From: a virus | Direction: 5' to 3' (one strand) | Length of the DNA stretch: 64,000 nucleotides | IMG/VR virus record: IMGVR_UViG_3300032046_000014 | Span: 1 to 64,000 of that record | Shown here: positions 1 to 7,026 of the stretch, one piece after another | How the letters are laid out: every line of letters begins with the position of its first letter | Position numbering within the stretch: the stretch's first letter is position 1 | The notes under the pieces: generated by a model | Databases searched by the model: none | Told to the model about the DNA's origin: nothing | Seen by the model: only the letters and a program-made list of their open reading frames with translations | Program-made: the position numbers and the translations under genes

Positions 1-19
1 TTAGATACAGGTTGTTGAA

Positions 20-862
20 ATGAATCGTACTAAGAACACCATTGGTTGGTGTGATTTTTCGTGGAACCCAGTGACCGGATGTAAGCATGGATGTTTCTAT
101 TGTTATGCTGCGAAGATTGCCAAGCGGTTCCCGAACATTTTTCCCAATGGGTTCGAACCCACGTTTCACCCGGAGCGTTTGGATGAGCCGTGGAAGTTGA
201 AGAAGCCCAGCAAGATCTTCGTATGCAGCAACGCGGACCTGTTTGCTTCCTGGACGCCTGACGAATGGCGTGACGCAGTCTTGCAAACTATCTTCGACTG
301 CCCAGTCCAACATATCTTTCAACTGTTAACAAAGTTTCCAAGGAGAATCCCGCATCTGAAGTTTCCAGATAATGTGTGGGTTGGCACGACAGTTACAGGT
401 GAAGATTCTGATGAAGTCTATAGAATTAATTATCTGAAAGAAGTTCGAGCTGAGATTCGTTTCGTGAGTTTTGAGCCGCTGCTTGGGCCTATAGATTTTG
501 CTAAGGCTAGCCTAAACGGCATTCAATGGATCATTGTTGGCAGACTGACAGGCAGTAGACGTATAAAATTGCAGTGGAAATGGGTTGAAGATATTCTAAA
601 AGAAGTAGACATGTACAAGACATATCCCGTACGTGTCTTCCTTAAGAATAATTTGTTCATCTCGTCTATTCCAGAATGTTGTGAACCGCGTCAGGAGTTT
701 CCACAGATGCAAACTATGAATTGCCCAAAATGTGGAGCAAAAGGATGGCGTGTGAAACTTATTGAAGAAATATGTAAAGATAAAAAACCACGCTATTCAT
801 GCCCAAACTTTCTTAAGGGCACTTGCAATGTTGAATATTTCGATGAGGATGGAGCCTTCTAA
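20..862 (+). CDS. DUF5131 (phage Gp37/Gp68-like) radical-SAM-type protein
   Basis: A 280-residue protein with the cysteine cluster C21-x3-C25-x2-C28 (GCKHGCFYCYA), the 4Fe-4S/SAM-binding pattern of radical SAM enzymes. The opening (IGWCDFSWNPVTGC) and the internal SFEPLLGPI motif are typical of the DUF5131 family common in phages, whose reaction is not established. The C-terminus adds a zinc-ribbon-like part (NCPKCGAKGW, later SCPN and C). It is the first visible gene of a + strand operon whose members overlap by a few bases. The family call is strong; the substrate is unknown, and nucleic acid or nucleotide modification is only a guess. Confidence 0.85.
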   Translation: MNRTKNTIGWCDFSWNPVTGCKHGCFYCYAAKIAKRFPNIFPNGFEPTFHPERLDEPWKLKKPSKIFVCSNADLFASWTPDEWRDAVLQTIFDCPVQHIFQLLTKFPRRIPHLKFPDNVWVGTTVTGEDSDEVYRINYLKEVRAEIRFVSFEPLLGPIDFAKASLNGIQWIIVGRLTGSRRIKLQWKWVEDILKEVDMYKTYPVRVFLKNNLFISSIPECCEPRQEFPQMQTMNCPKCGAKGWRVKLIEEICKDKKPRYSCPNFLKGTCNVEYFDEDGAF

Positions 863-1082
863 TGAACATATCTATAGTCATTCGCCTCTCCGAAGAGGAG
901 GAAGAACAATAAGCAAAACATATAGTCCTCACATCGTTGTTGTCTGGACATCAGATACAACTGTTGTTGTCAAAGAATACCCCTATCAAGAAGACGCTGA
1001 AGAAAAATATGAAGAACTCATACAAGTCCATGTCCAGAAAATTACCTTGGCTAAGGTCGTAAAAAAACACGGAGAAGGTTGA
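849..1082 (+). CDS. small hypothetical protein
   Basis: Roughly 77 residues if started at the ATG at 849, which overlaps the upstream gene by 14 nt and has GAGG just before it. A purine-rich GAGGAGG at about 896 suggests a later start near 909, but no ATG, GTG or TTG is there in frame, only ATA. The conserved-looking part is a beta-rich stretch (PHIVVVWTSDTTVVVKEY) followed by a charged helix. I recognise no family. The body of the ORF is probably real because it fills the gap between two coupled genes; the start is uncertain. Confidence 0.5.
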   Translation: MEPSNEHIYSHSPLRRGGRTISKTYSPHIVVVWTSDTTVVVKEYPYQEDAEEKYEELIQVHVQKITLAKVVKKHGEG

Positions 1083-1088
1083 TTCAAA

Positions 1089-1328
1089 ATGTATAGGGCA
1101 AGATGGCAGATCTGGGAAGACATTCTGGCAGCCACAACTAAAGGCGCCAGAAAGACCGAGATCATGTACCATGCCAGCGTCAACGGAGACCAAAACAAAC
1201 GATATCTAAGAGAGCTCATCAAACTTAGATGTATAGTCTGCCGGGGAACCAGATTCAAGGCTACTGGGAAGGGCAAGAGGCTCATGAATTTAGTCAGAGA
1301 ATTGCAGCAGCTGGCTCCAGGTGTATGA
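1089..1328 (+). CDS. ArnR1-like winged-helix DNA-binding protein
   Basis: A 79-residue protein that is almost entirely a winged helix of the archaeal ArnR1-like kind (PF14947 type). It starts with an Ile/Leu-rich helix (WEDILAATTKGARKTEIMYH), continues with a recognition-helix region (NQKRYLRELIKLRCIV-like order) and ends with a wing and KATGKGKRLM, matching the family ending ITEKGRE. Such proteins are common transcription regulators in archaea and their viruses. It lies 6 nt after the previous stop in the operon. The fold call is good; targets are unknown. Confidence 0.75.
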   Translation: MYRARWQIWEDILAATTKGARKTEIMYHASVNGDQNKRYLRELIKLRCIVCRGTRFKATGKGKRLMNLVRELQQLAPGV

Positions 1329-1337
1329 ACATTGTCA

Positions 1338-1568
1338 ATGATGACGAAACGTCGCCATAGACGACGCGAAAAAATCTTGAACATGATTAAACAGTTGCCG
1401 GAAACATGGACACCATTTTCAGCGATAGCCCAGATGCTCGGCTTAGATCAATATCGTGCCACTAGCTTTTTGAAAATAGCCAAAAGAGAAGGACTCGTAG
1501 AACATAGGTATGGTTCTTGGTCACATAAAACTTATTCTCGAATTAACTATTGGAGAAGAATCAGATGA
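1338..1568 (+). CDS. small basic helix-turn-helix protein
   Basis: About 76 residues from the ATG at 1338; a TTG at 1332 and an ATG at 1341 are alternatives in the same frame. The N-terminus is very basic (KRRHRRREKIL). The middle (WTPFSAIAQMLGLDQYRATS) reads as a helix-turn-helix, followed by a helix and a short wing ending EHRYGSW. It is probably a second small DNA-binding regulator of this operon. Its stop overlaps the next ATG (ATGA at 1565-1568), a sign of translational coupling. Confidence 0.65.
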   Translation: MMTKRRHRRREKILNMIKQLPETWTPFSAIAQMLGLDQYRATSFLKIAKREGLVEHRYGSWSHKTYSRINYWRRIR

Positions 1569-2131
1569 AGATTCTCACGTACGGATGTCTCCGCTGTGGC
1601 TGGTGCTGTACACATCTGCTTGCGCGCACAGACTTGGGGCTCCTCGGCCTATATCTCCAGGAGAATGAGCGACGTCTCTTTCCGGAGGAACATGTTTTTC
1701 CGATGTATGGCTGTGGAGAAGCAAAAGGCGTAAGCCGGCCGAGACCTCCGAGAATTTTCGCTTGGCAGCTGGCATTGAATGTCTGTCCGCATTATCAACC
1801 TGCTTCCGCTTCCTGTGCATATTACAGTCAACGGCCGAACATTTGCAGAGGCTTCCCCTTTGATATACTCATGGCCAGTGCAAGCTGCACCTTCATCAAA
1901 CGATATGCCCCATCAGATGAACCATACACGATTGACCCGAGCACAAGACAAGTGGAAATCAACGCTAACAAACTGCATCTGCTCTATGTCAGCCAGTTCA
2001 AGCCGTTAGAGCCCTTATGGATATGGCCGCTTGACAAACACTGCTGGATCAAGAGAACAGAAAAAGATAAGAAAAGACTCATCAGCGGTGTTCCGCGTCT
2101 GCAAGAACTCTTGGAGACCAACAGAAAATGA
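1565..2131 (+). CDS. CxxCxxCC (YkgJ-like) metal-binding protein
   Basis: A 188-residue protein with the YkgJ-type zinc/iron-chelating pattern: CLRCGWCC at the N-terminus, then CPHYQ, a later CAYY, and RPNICRGFPF, the usual C-x-L...C-x-IY...RPxxCRxFPF order of the family. Family members bind metal, but their role in viruses is unknown. I chose the ATG at 1565 over the upstream TTG at 1550 because it forms an ATGA overlap with the previous stop and has GGAG about 10 nt before it. A second member of the family lies at 15435-15785. Confidence 0.8.
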   Translation: MKILTYGCLRCGWCCTHLLARTDLGLLGLYLQENERRLFPEEHVFPMYGCGEAKGVSRPRPPRIFAWQLALNVCPHYQPASASCAYYSQRPNICRGFPFDILMASASCTFIKRYAPSDEPYTIDPSTRQVEINANKLHLLYVSQFKPLEPLWIWPLDKHCWIKRTEKDKKRLISGVPRLQELLETNRK

Positions 2132-2316
2132 CTTCTCAAAGAAGAGGCCCCAAATACTTTTGCACAAAATATCAGCGAACGCTCACATCTAAGGATCTGC
2201 AGCTGCATCATTGTTTGCACAAACCTAGAAAGAACAAGAATAGACGGACAAGAAAACTCAATTATTTCCGTTGCCGCTGTCTCCAACAACTGCCACCGGA
2301 GACTCGAACATCATGA
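2128..2316 (+). CDS. small basic zinc-finger-like protein
   Basis: A 62-residue, strongly basic protein. It starts in an ATGA overlap with the previous stop and its TGA overlaps the next ATG at 2313. Cysteines and histidines are arranged as C-x11-L-HHC-L-H, followed by a basic stretch (KPRKNKNRRTRK) and CRC. It may be a small nucleic-acid-binding zinc finger. I recognise no named family; the coupled position is the main evidence that it is a gene. Confidence 0.6.
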   Translation: MTSQRRGPKYFCTKYQRTLTSKDLQLHHCLHKPRKNKNRRTRKLNYFRCRCLQQLPPETRTS

Positions 2317-2522
2317 ACAGTCTTGACCAGTTTTTTGGTACTACAGCTGTAGAACAGCGATGTTCAAATCCTAAATGCAGAAAAATATTGGGAGGCAAAG
2401 AGGCCATATACACACTTAGAACCAAAAATCAAGACAGCAGTCTTCCCTACTGCGGAGAATGCGCAAGAGCCCTACTGCCCAAAAGCCAAAAACAGATAAC
2501 AGAAACGGAGGAACAACCATGA
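2313..2522 (+). CDS. zinc-ribbon protein
   Basis: A 69-residue protein with two cysteine pairs, CSNPKC and CGEC, spaced as in a zinc ribbon. A shorter start is preferred over the upstream TTG at 2271 because ATG 2313 overlaps the previous stop (ATGA). It ends in an acidic tail that overlaps the next ATG. One of several consecutive zinc-ribbon genes here; function unknown. Confidence 0.65.
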   Translation: MNSLDQFFGTTAVEQRCSNPKCRKILGGKEAIYTLRTKNQDSSLPYCGECARALLPKSQKQITETEEQP

Positions 2523-2752
2523 CAAAAAAGAAGAAAATCATCACAATGATTTGCCCCAGCTGTGGAGAACATTTCAGTCCAGAACCAAAAATCGTGATAA
2601 ACCCAAAAACCGGCGAGAGTCATATGGAACATCATCTGCCCAAACAATGCAAGTATTGCAGCACGAATCTAGTGCGTTCCGTTGTCAAAGTGAAATCAGA
2701 GAAGAAAGTGTTGGAGGTGAAACGAAGATGGAAAAGCAACCAAAAATCGTGA
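2519..2752 (+). CDS. zinc-ribbon protein
   Basis: A 77-residue protein with CPSCGEHF and CKYC pairs separated by about 30 residues, then a very basic C-terminal helix rich in Lys and Arg. The start at 2519 overlaps the upstream TGA and follows GGAGGAACAACC, a good ribosome-binding site. Its end overlaps the next gene by 25 nt. It is probably a small nucleic-acid- or protein-binding zinc ribbon; no more specific function can be given. Confidence 0.65.
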   Translation: MTKKKKIITMICPSCGEHFSPEPKIVINPKTGESHMEHHLPKQCKYCSTNLVRSVVKVKSEKKVLEVKRRWKSNQKS

Positions 2753-3423
2753 AACTCGCAATCGGCAAAGGCCATACTCTTCCTCAAGGAAAAGAAGCTT
2801 GGGAAAGAAGCTACTATGAAATCACGGTCGAGACTACAGAGGAAAACATTCAGGCTACAAAGGATTGGGCAGAAACATTGATAGATGCCTGGCTGAAACC
2901 TACACCTGCAACAGTTACACCTGCAGCGACCAAGCAAACAACAGACCCTTCTAAGAGTCTGCTTGATAAAATCAAGGAAGCAACCCCGGCCCATATCGCA
3001 GAAAACCTGTCGTTTGAATTGAAAGATAAGTATGTAATTCTACGTGGAAAAAAGATGTTGCCATCCGAAGATTTCCGGCAACTCCTAGACATAGTCAAGT
3101 CTCTGGGCGGTGAGTACATCAGCGCTGGATCCAACAGCCACTTCAAAATCTCTGCAGACATCTTTGCGAAAGAACCATCAGTCGGAGATTTAGACCCGGA
3201 CAAACTGGCTAAGCTTCCATGGCGCATATATAAAGGCGAAGGCTCAGCAGGAGAAGGAGAAGCAGGATGGATCTTCAGCAATGCCAAAGGAGCAGAATCG
3301 TTAGCAGCAGTCATCAGAGACCACGGCAAAGATACACCTGTAACAATCGGCCACGTAATCTATGAATGCAAATTCTCTGGAGAAGCAGACCGTTTTATAA
3401 GCCGAGCTCCTCAGAAGAAATAA
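2728..3423 (+). CDS. conserved-looking hypothetical protein
   Basis: A 231-residue soluble protein. The start at 2728 is fixed by a strong GGAGGTGA 8 nt upstream; longer readings of the frame only overlap the zinc-ribbon gene. Residues 1-60 read as an alpha/beta domain (VKLAIGKGHTLP then YYEITVETTEENI), followed by a Thr/Pro/Ala linker, a middle domain with LLDIVKSLGGEYISAG, and a C-terminal domain with PWRIYKGEGSAGEGEAGWIF. An early-gene role, for example in DNA handling, is possible but only a guess. No catalytic motif is visible. Confidence 0.65.
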   Translation: MEKQPKIVKLAIGKGHTLPQGKEAWERSYYEITVETTEENIQATKDWAETLIDAWLKPTPATVTPAATKQTTDPSKSLLDKIKEATPAHIAENLSFELKDKYVILRGKKMLPSEDFRQLLDIVKSLGGEYISAGSNSHFKISADIFAKEPSVGDLDPDKLAKLPWRIYKGEGSAGEGEAGWIFSNAKGAESLAAVIRDHGKDTPVTIGHVIYECKFSGEADRFISRAPQKK

Positions 3424-3443
3424 GCTAGAGATAATGAAGAACA

Positions 3444-3980
3444 ATGAGCCGGAAAGTTGATGAGCAAAAACTGTCTGCGCATCCAACATGGTCCTTCAAC
3501 ACGATCAATCAACAGCAGCCCTGGTCCGACAAAACAAAAACAGAAAGAAAAGGATATCATCATTACCAGAAATGCAAGGCAATAGCGAATTATAAGCTCC
3601 TCAAGAACCAAGTTGAAGGATTCACCATAAACTTCTGCTGCGGGCTAGACACGACGGGCGATGTGAAAGTAGACGTTGACCTCAAAACGTTGAAGCAGAA
3701 CAAACGCGGCTCGCTCACCAATTCAGACTTCGTACTAGCGGATATCCGTCATCTACCATTCATTCCATTATGCTGCGATACGTTGCTCTCGGACCCGCCC
3801 TTCAAGCTTTACGCCCGGTTCAAATGGATTCTTGAATTGAAGGATTTGGCGCGGAAGAAAGTAATCATTTCACATCCATGCACCAATCTTAAATTGCATG
3901 GGTTCACAAGAGAGCTTTATTTCATCAATTCCAAATCCATCTTTCTCCGTCTGTGGTGGGTGTACACGAGAGAAAGCTGA
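3444..3980 (+). CDS. methyltransferase-like protein with DPPF motif
   Basis: A 178-residue protein. The segment INFCCGLDTTGDVKVDVDL resembles motif I and II of class I SAM-dependent methyltransferases, ADIRHLPF fits the motif III region, and LLSDPPF fits motif IV of DNA/RNA adenine-type enzymes. The family is usually longer, so this may be a minimal or degraded enzyme. The second half of 15788-17107 has a similar motif I (LNVGCGVDNRGHIRVDVN). Substrate unknown; DNA modification against host restriction is a reasonable inference. Confidence 0.55.
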   Translation: MSRKVDEQKLSAHPTWSFNTINQQQPWSDKTKTERKGYHHYQKCKAIANYKLLKNQVEGFTINFCCGLDTTGDVKVDVDLKTLKQNKRGSLTNSDFVLADIRHLPFIPLCCDTLLSDPPFKLYARFKWILELKDLARKKVIISHPCTNLKLHGFTRELYFINSKSIFLRLWWVYTRES

Positions 3981-4075
3981 CGCATGCTTCGAAAGTCGAT
4001 ATAATTTTGTGCTCGCAATAACGCCTTTTACGCGGGGCTGACCATAGTTATTTTATTTAAACGGAGGTGATTGAT

Positions 4076-4564
4076 ATGAAATATAAAACTTTCATCGTAA
4101 TCCTAGCAATACTTTGCATAGCAATCCCTTCAATGTATATAGTATACGTGGCTGCGACAAGTTATCTCTCAGCGCTAGTCCACGCACATGGAGTTCTCTA
4201 TGTTGGAGCAGTGACTTCAATGAGCGTGCCAGTTAGCTTTGACTTTGGAACGATAGACCCAAGAGTAACAACGACTATTTCCAAATCCCTCACTGTGACT
4301 AACACAGGAAACATCGCATTCAACATAACGGTCATTGCACCTATTATAGGAACAATGACACCAGCATGGTTACGAACATACGCACTCACACCCGTTGCCA
4401 TAATACCAATTCTAGTACCAGCACAGAGTTCGAGTCAAGTGACATTGACTCTGTCATTCGCATCCGGAACCATATATCAATACATGGGAGCCAACAGACT
4501 CATAGGAACATCCATTGACGTTGACATAGACTTTGCGATTGTTACCGATGGCATTGTACAATAA
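4076..4564 (+). CDS. membrane-anchored secreted beta-sandwich protein
   Basis: A 162-residue protein with an N-terminal hydrophobic segment (residues about 5-28, FIVILAILCIAIPSMYIVYV) and an exported domain of alternating beta strands, including FDFGTIDP and LTVTNTGN, which resembles Ig-like or CARDB-type domains of archaeal surface proteins. The ATG at 4076 follows a strong GGAGGTGAT. A TATA-like TTTTATTTAAA at 4051-4060 lies just upstream. The protein at 24939-25538 has the same plan (VDWGTLSPG). It may alter the host envelope or block superinfection; this is inference. Confidence 0.6.
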   Translation: MKYKTFIVILAILCIAIPSMYIVYVAATSYLSALVHAHGVLYVGAVTSMSVPVSFDFGTIDPRVTTTISKSLTVTNTGNIAFNITVIAPIIGTMTPAWLRTYALTPVAIIPILVPAQSSSQVTLTLSFASGTIYQYMGANRLIGTSIDVDIDFAIVTDGIVQ

Positions 4565-4609
4565 AACAACAACCACCAAAAATTTAATTTCCTTTCTTTT
4601 TAGCTAAGT

Positions 4610-4939
4610 TTAGGGCAAGCGCGCGCGTTGCTTCTTTTCATTCTGCATCTTCTGGATAGTCCAGCCTTGATAGGCTACAGCTGCAGCAACAGCGGCCACG
4701 TTCATTGAATAGGCCACGTATTCCAGGAACAGTGTGATGTTGTAGGCTTCTCCGACTGTGGTTTTCCAGATCCAACATTCGAAAGGATCGTCGGCAAAAC
4801 GTCCGTTTGGATGGCAGAAGCCCGGCCCCCATACTGCGCTGACAGCAGTCAAGTCATGTTGCCATATGCCGAAGTAGAATATTGATGTGGCAACTACTTC
4901 CCAGAGAAGAAGAATAGCATAGAAAGTTCTAGTCTTCAA
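4610..4939 (-). CDS. two-helix membrane protein (holin-like candidate)
   Basis: A 109-residue protein with hydrophobic segments near residues 8-26 and 68-90 (VAYSMNVAAVAAAVAYQG) and a basic tail. Between them is a loop with two cysteines (FCHP...FECW). Small size, two transmembrane helices and a charged C-terminus fit a holin, but sequence alone cannot prove it. It is the last gene of a coupled - strand block; its ATG overlaps the stop of the gene at 4936. Confidence 0.5.
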   Translation of the reverse strand: MKTRTFYAILLLWEVVATSIFYFGIWQHDLTAVSAVWGPGFCHPNGRFADDPFECWIWKTTVGEAYNITLFLEYVAYSMNVAAVAAAVAYQGWTIQKMQNEKKQRARLP

Positions 4940-5322
4940 GTTTTCTGCCTCTTCTTCTTAAGATGTATTTCGCCTTTGATAGAGAAAAAGCAATGCCGCT
5001 GTCCAACTTTTTCTTTGAACAGAGCATCCATTCGGAAAAGCTGATTTAGATATGAAGATTCTACAGCTCGTGCTTTTTTCGTGACTGCTGCGACTTGACC
5101 TGCTGTAGCTCTGCCAAGCTTGAAGATAGCTTGCCATGTTCTCTGAAGATGTGATGGTAAGGACAGAACAAATATAGTCAGATCGTCTGGGGTAAATCTG
5201 GGAATAGTTCGATGGAGTTCAATGAGGGTACGAACTTGAAAACGGAGCCTTTTTATTTCAGCTTGAAGGGCACTGATGGATTTCTGGAGAGTACGAAGAT
5301 ATGCTAGGCTTTGCCGATCCAT
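4936..5322 (-). CDS. coiled-coil plus winged-helix-like protein
   Basis: A 128-residue protein. Residues 5-40 form a predicted coiled coil (LQKSISALQAEIKRLRFQV). Residues 50-100 look like a winged helix (SLPSHLQRTWQAIFKLGRAT, then AGQVAAVTKKARAVESSYLN), the pattern of archaeal regulators that test for a partner helix. The C-terminal tail is very basic. It is probably a DNA-binding regulator. It overlaps the membrane protein gene downstream by 4 nt. Confidence 0.6.
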   Translation of the reverse strand: MDRQSLAYLRTLQKSISALQAEIKRLRFQVRTLIELHRTIPRFTPDDLTIFVLSLPSHLQRTWQAIFKLGRATAGQVAAVTKKARAVESSYLNQLFRMDALFKEKVGQRHCFFSIKGEIHLKKKRQKT

Positions 5323-5685
5323 CTATGAAGTGGCTCCAGTTGGTTGGGGTCCCAGCGGCGGTTCCTGGCGCCATTTTTTGTCTCGAGCAGCTTTCAGCGC
5401 TGCGATGATTGCGTCTATGGTTATGGCTTTTTTGAGGAAGTCAGATCCTTCTTGCAGTTCCTGGATGAGGCTTTCAACACTTCTTATGTTGATTTCTACA
5501 TCCGGCCCGGTGACTGCTACAATGTATTCTTTATCTAGTCCTTTCGCTTTGAGACCTTCACCAAGTTGAACCGCGATAGCATCACATTCTGGACCTGTAA
5601 CGGAAGCGCCTGTATCAAGAACTTTTATGTGTAGGATTCGCATGTCCTTTTTGAAGGTGCCGGTCTTTTCATCCCGGACGCTCAT
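5323..5685 (-). CDS. hypothetical protein
   Basis: A 120-residue soluble alpha/beta protein. I see no catalytic motif. The middle segment (EYIVAVTGPDVEINIRSVES) is well ordered, and the C-terminus is Pro/Gly rich. It starts in an overlap with the stop of the gene at 5682 and ends one base before the next start, so it belongs to the same coupled block. Confidence 0.55.
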   Translation of the reverse strand: MSVRDEKTGTFKKDMRILHIKVLDTGASVTGPECDAIAVQLGEGLKAKGLDKEYIVAVTGPDVEINIRSVESLIQELQEGSDFLKKAITIDAIIAALKAARDKKWRQEPPLGPQPTGATS

Positions 5686-5978
5686 TCTTTCTTCAGCTCT
5701 CCCAGAAAGGCTTTAAGCAATCTGCCCCACGCAAGATTCAATTGTTGCCTGACATGTAGACTTTCCTTCTTCCAGTCTGTGAGCTTCATGCTGGAAACGG
5801 TGTAGCCACCTGTTGCTCGCTTCTTGATTATGACGAGCCCTATCTCATCTTCCTGGAGGCTGAGCGCATTCGCAACTTGTTCCACGGGAATCTTCTTTTC
5901 TACAGGTGCAGCCTCCGGTTCATAGAAATCTTTCTTGGGAAAGAGATCATCGCTTCCCACAGTTCCAGGAGTGCTCAT
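5682..5978 (-). CDS. hypothetical protein
   Basis: About 98 residues. I chose ATG 5978 because it overlaps the upstream stop (ATGA on the - strand) and has GAGAGGT 8-9 nt before it; a longer frame starting at 6023 would overlap by 49 nt. The N-terminal third looks disordered (Pro/Glu rich). The rest has a beta segment (IGLVIIKKRATGGYTVS) and a C-terminal helix (LNLAWGRLLKAFLGEL). Function unknown. Confidence 0.55.
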   Translation of the reverse strand: MSTPGTVGSDDLFPKKDFYEPEAAPVEKKIPVEQVANALSLQEDEIGLVIIKKRATGGYTVSSMKLTDWKKESLHVRQQLNLAWGRLLKAFLGELKKE

Positions 5979-6295
5979 GGATGGACCTCTCTCGGGGAAG
6001 ATTCTCTGTTCTTCAGCTTCCATTTGAAATCTGCGATTTTCTCCGTAAGAATCGTCGTAAGCTCCAAGCTTTTCTGAAGTGTTTGATGGAGATCAAATCT
6101 TAAATTAGAATCTTTCTTGACAGGTTTCATTGTTTCAGTTAGTGTACCTGTTGGGCTGCTCAGACTTTCGTCTAAGATATGATGTAACTCGTTGATTCCG
6201 GCAAGTGCGTCTTGAAGTTTCGATTTCAAGATTATACTTGCGTCTCGTGAGTCTTCTAAGGTTGGTTGTCGATCGGCCTTTGGTTGTTCAGTCAA
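5975..6295 (-). CDS. helical hypothetical protein
   Basis: A 106-residue protein that is mostly helical with heptad-like leucines (LKSKLQDALAGINELHHIL and LHQTLQKSLELTTILTEKI). It may oligomerise as a coiled coil. It overlaps the neighbouring genes by 4 nt on both sides. No family recognised. Confidence 0.5.
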   Translation of the reverse strand: MTEQPKADRQPTLEDSRDASIILKSKLQDALAGINELHHILDESLSSPTGTLTETMKPVKKDSNLRFDLHQTLQKSLELTTILTEKIADFKWKLKNRESSPREVHP

Positions 6296-6486
6296 GTTTG
6301 CTGCATCTCCTTTTCCATCGTGATGAGTATTGCCATCACAGTTTCGAGTGTGCCTTCGCCTTTATCTTCGATCTTCCTGGAGGCTGGTTGAATGTTGGCT
6401 AGAATCCATCCTTGCTTACCCATTTCTTTGAGGTAAGCTTCAACTCCATCTCCACCTATGACTTTGAAGTTATAGTCTTTGACCAT
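6292..6486 (-). CDS. small hypothetical protein
   Basis: About 64 residues starting at ATG 6486, which shares a base with the upstream TAA (TAATG). The open frame runs further upstream but only through the neighbouring gene. It contains YNFKVIGGDGVEAYLKEMGK and a hydrophobic strand (VMAILITME). Function unknown. Confidence 0.5.
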   Translation of the reverse strand: MVKDYNFKVIGGDGVEAYLKEMGKQGWILANIQPASRKIEDKGEGTLETVMAILITMEKEMQQT

Positions 6487-6683
6487 TATTTTTGTTCTCC
6501 TTGCCCGTTCTCTCTCCAGTTCCACAGGTCCTTCTGGCACCGGCTGCACTTCTTCGGCTTTTCCACACGCGAGCGATATTTGTAGCTGCAATGGCTGCAG
6601 GTGATGTATCGGACAGTCTGGAGTTTGCCAGCCTTGTTCGTGACCTGTTCCAGAGTCACTGTGAAATAGAGTTGCTCGGGCAT
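6486..6683 (-). CDS. zinc-ribbon protein
   Basis: A 65-residue protein with CSHC and CSRC pairs about 16 residues apart, a zinc ribbon. The N-terminus has a beta hairpin (LYFTVTLEQV). It is the first gene of the small-gene block 4610-6683. A TTTAAAG-type element upstream near 6715-6722 may be its promoter. Confidence 0.6.
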   Translation of the reverse strand: MPEQLYFTVTLEQVTNKAGKLQTVRYITCSHCSYKYRSRVEKPKKCSRCQKDLWNWRENGQGEQK

Positions 6684-6731
6684 GCTTCACTACTACAACA
6701 ATATAGATTAATAAGCTTTAAACGCGTGCGC

Positions 6732-7025
6732 TTAAACTACAGATTTTAATGTGAAGCTGCCAGACGAATTGTCCGGGTCCCCATCAAAGTAGCCGGTGAA
6801 AATGAAATAGTACGTGCCTTCCGCAAGCCCAGCGGTTCGATACTTGTATTGGTAGGTGCCTGCAGCAGTCTTAGTGGCGATGAGATCCGTTTGTATGACT
6901 CGGCCTCGAGCATCCTGGATCTTGGCACGTACAGGCGGGCTCGCATCAGCATCTATAGGATTATCATTCTTGTCATAGTAGATGGTCTGGAGAATGATTG
7001 TTGTTCCAAGCACATAATCTGTCAT
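6732..7025 (-). CDS. small Ig-like virion or fibre protein
   Basis: A 97-residue all-beta protein. TIYYDKNDNPIDADASPPVR followed by AAGTYQYKYRTAGLAEGTYY is the pattern of Ig-like domains in phage baseplate/fibre proteins (BppU-like). It lies 1 nt after the end of the large repeat protein gene, so it is probably made with it as a fibre accessory or cap. Function inferred from context. Confidence 0.55.
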   Translation of the reverse strand: MTDYVLGTTIILQTIYYDKNDNPIDADASPPVRAKIQDARGRVIQTDLIATKTAAGTYQYKYRTAGLAEGTYYFIFTGYFDGDPDNSSGSFTLKSVV

Positions 7026-7026
7026 A

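Noticed and set aside
986-1384. - strand ORFs over the + strand operon start
   Set aside because: They oppose tightly coupled + genes with clear domains.
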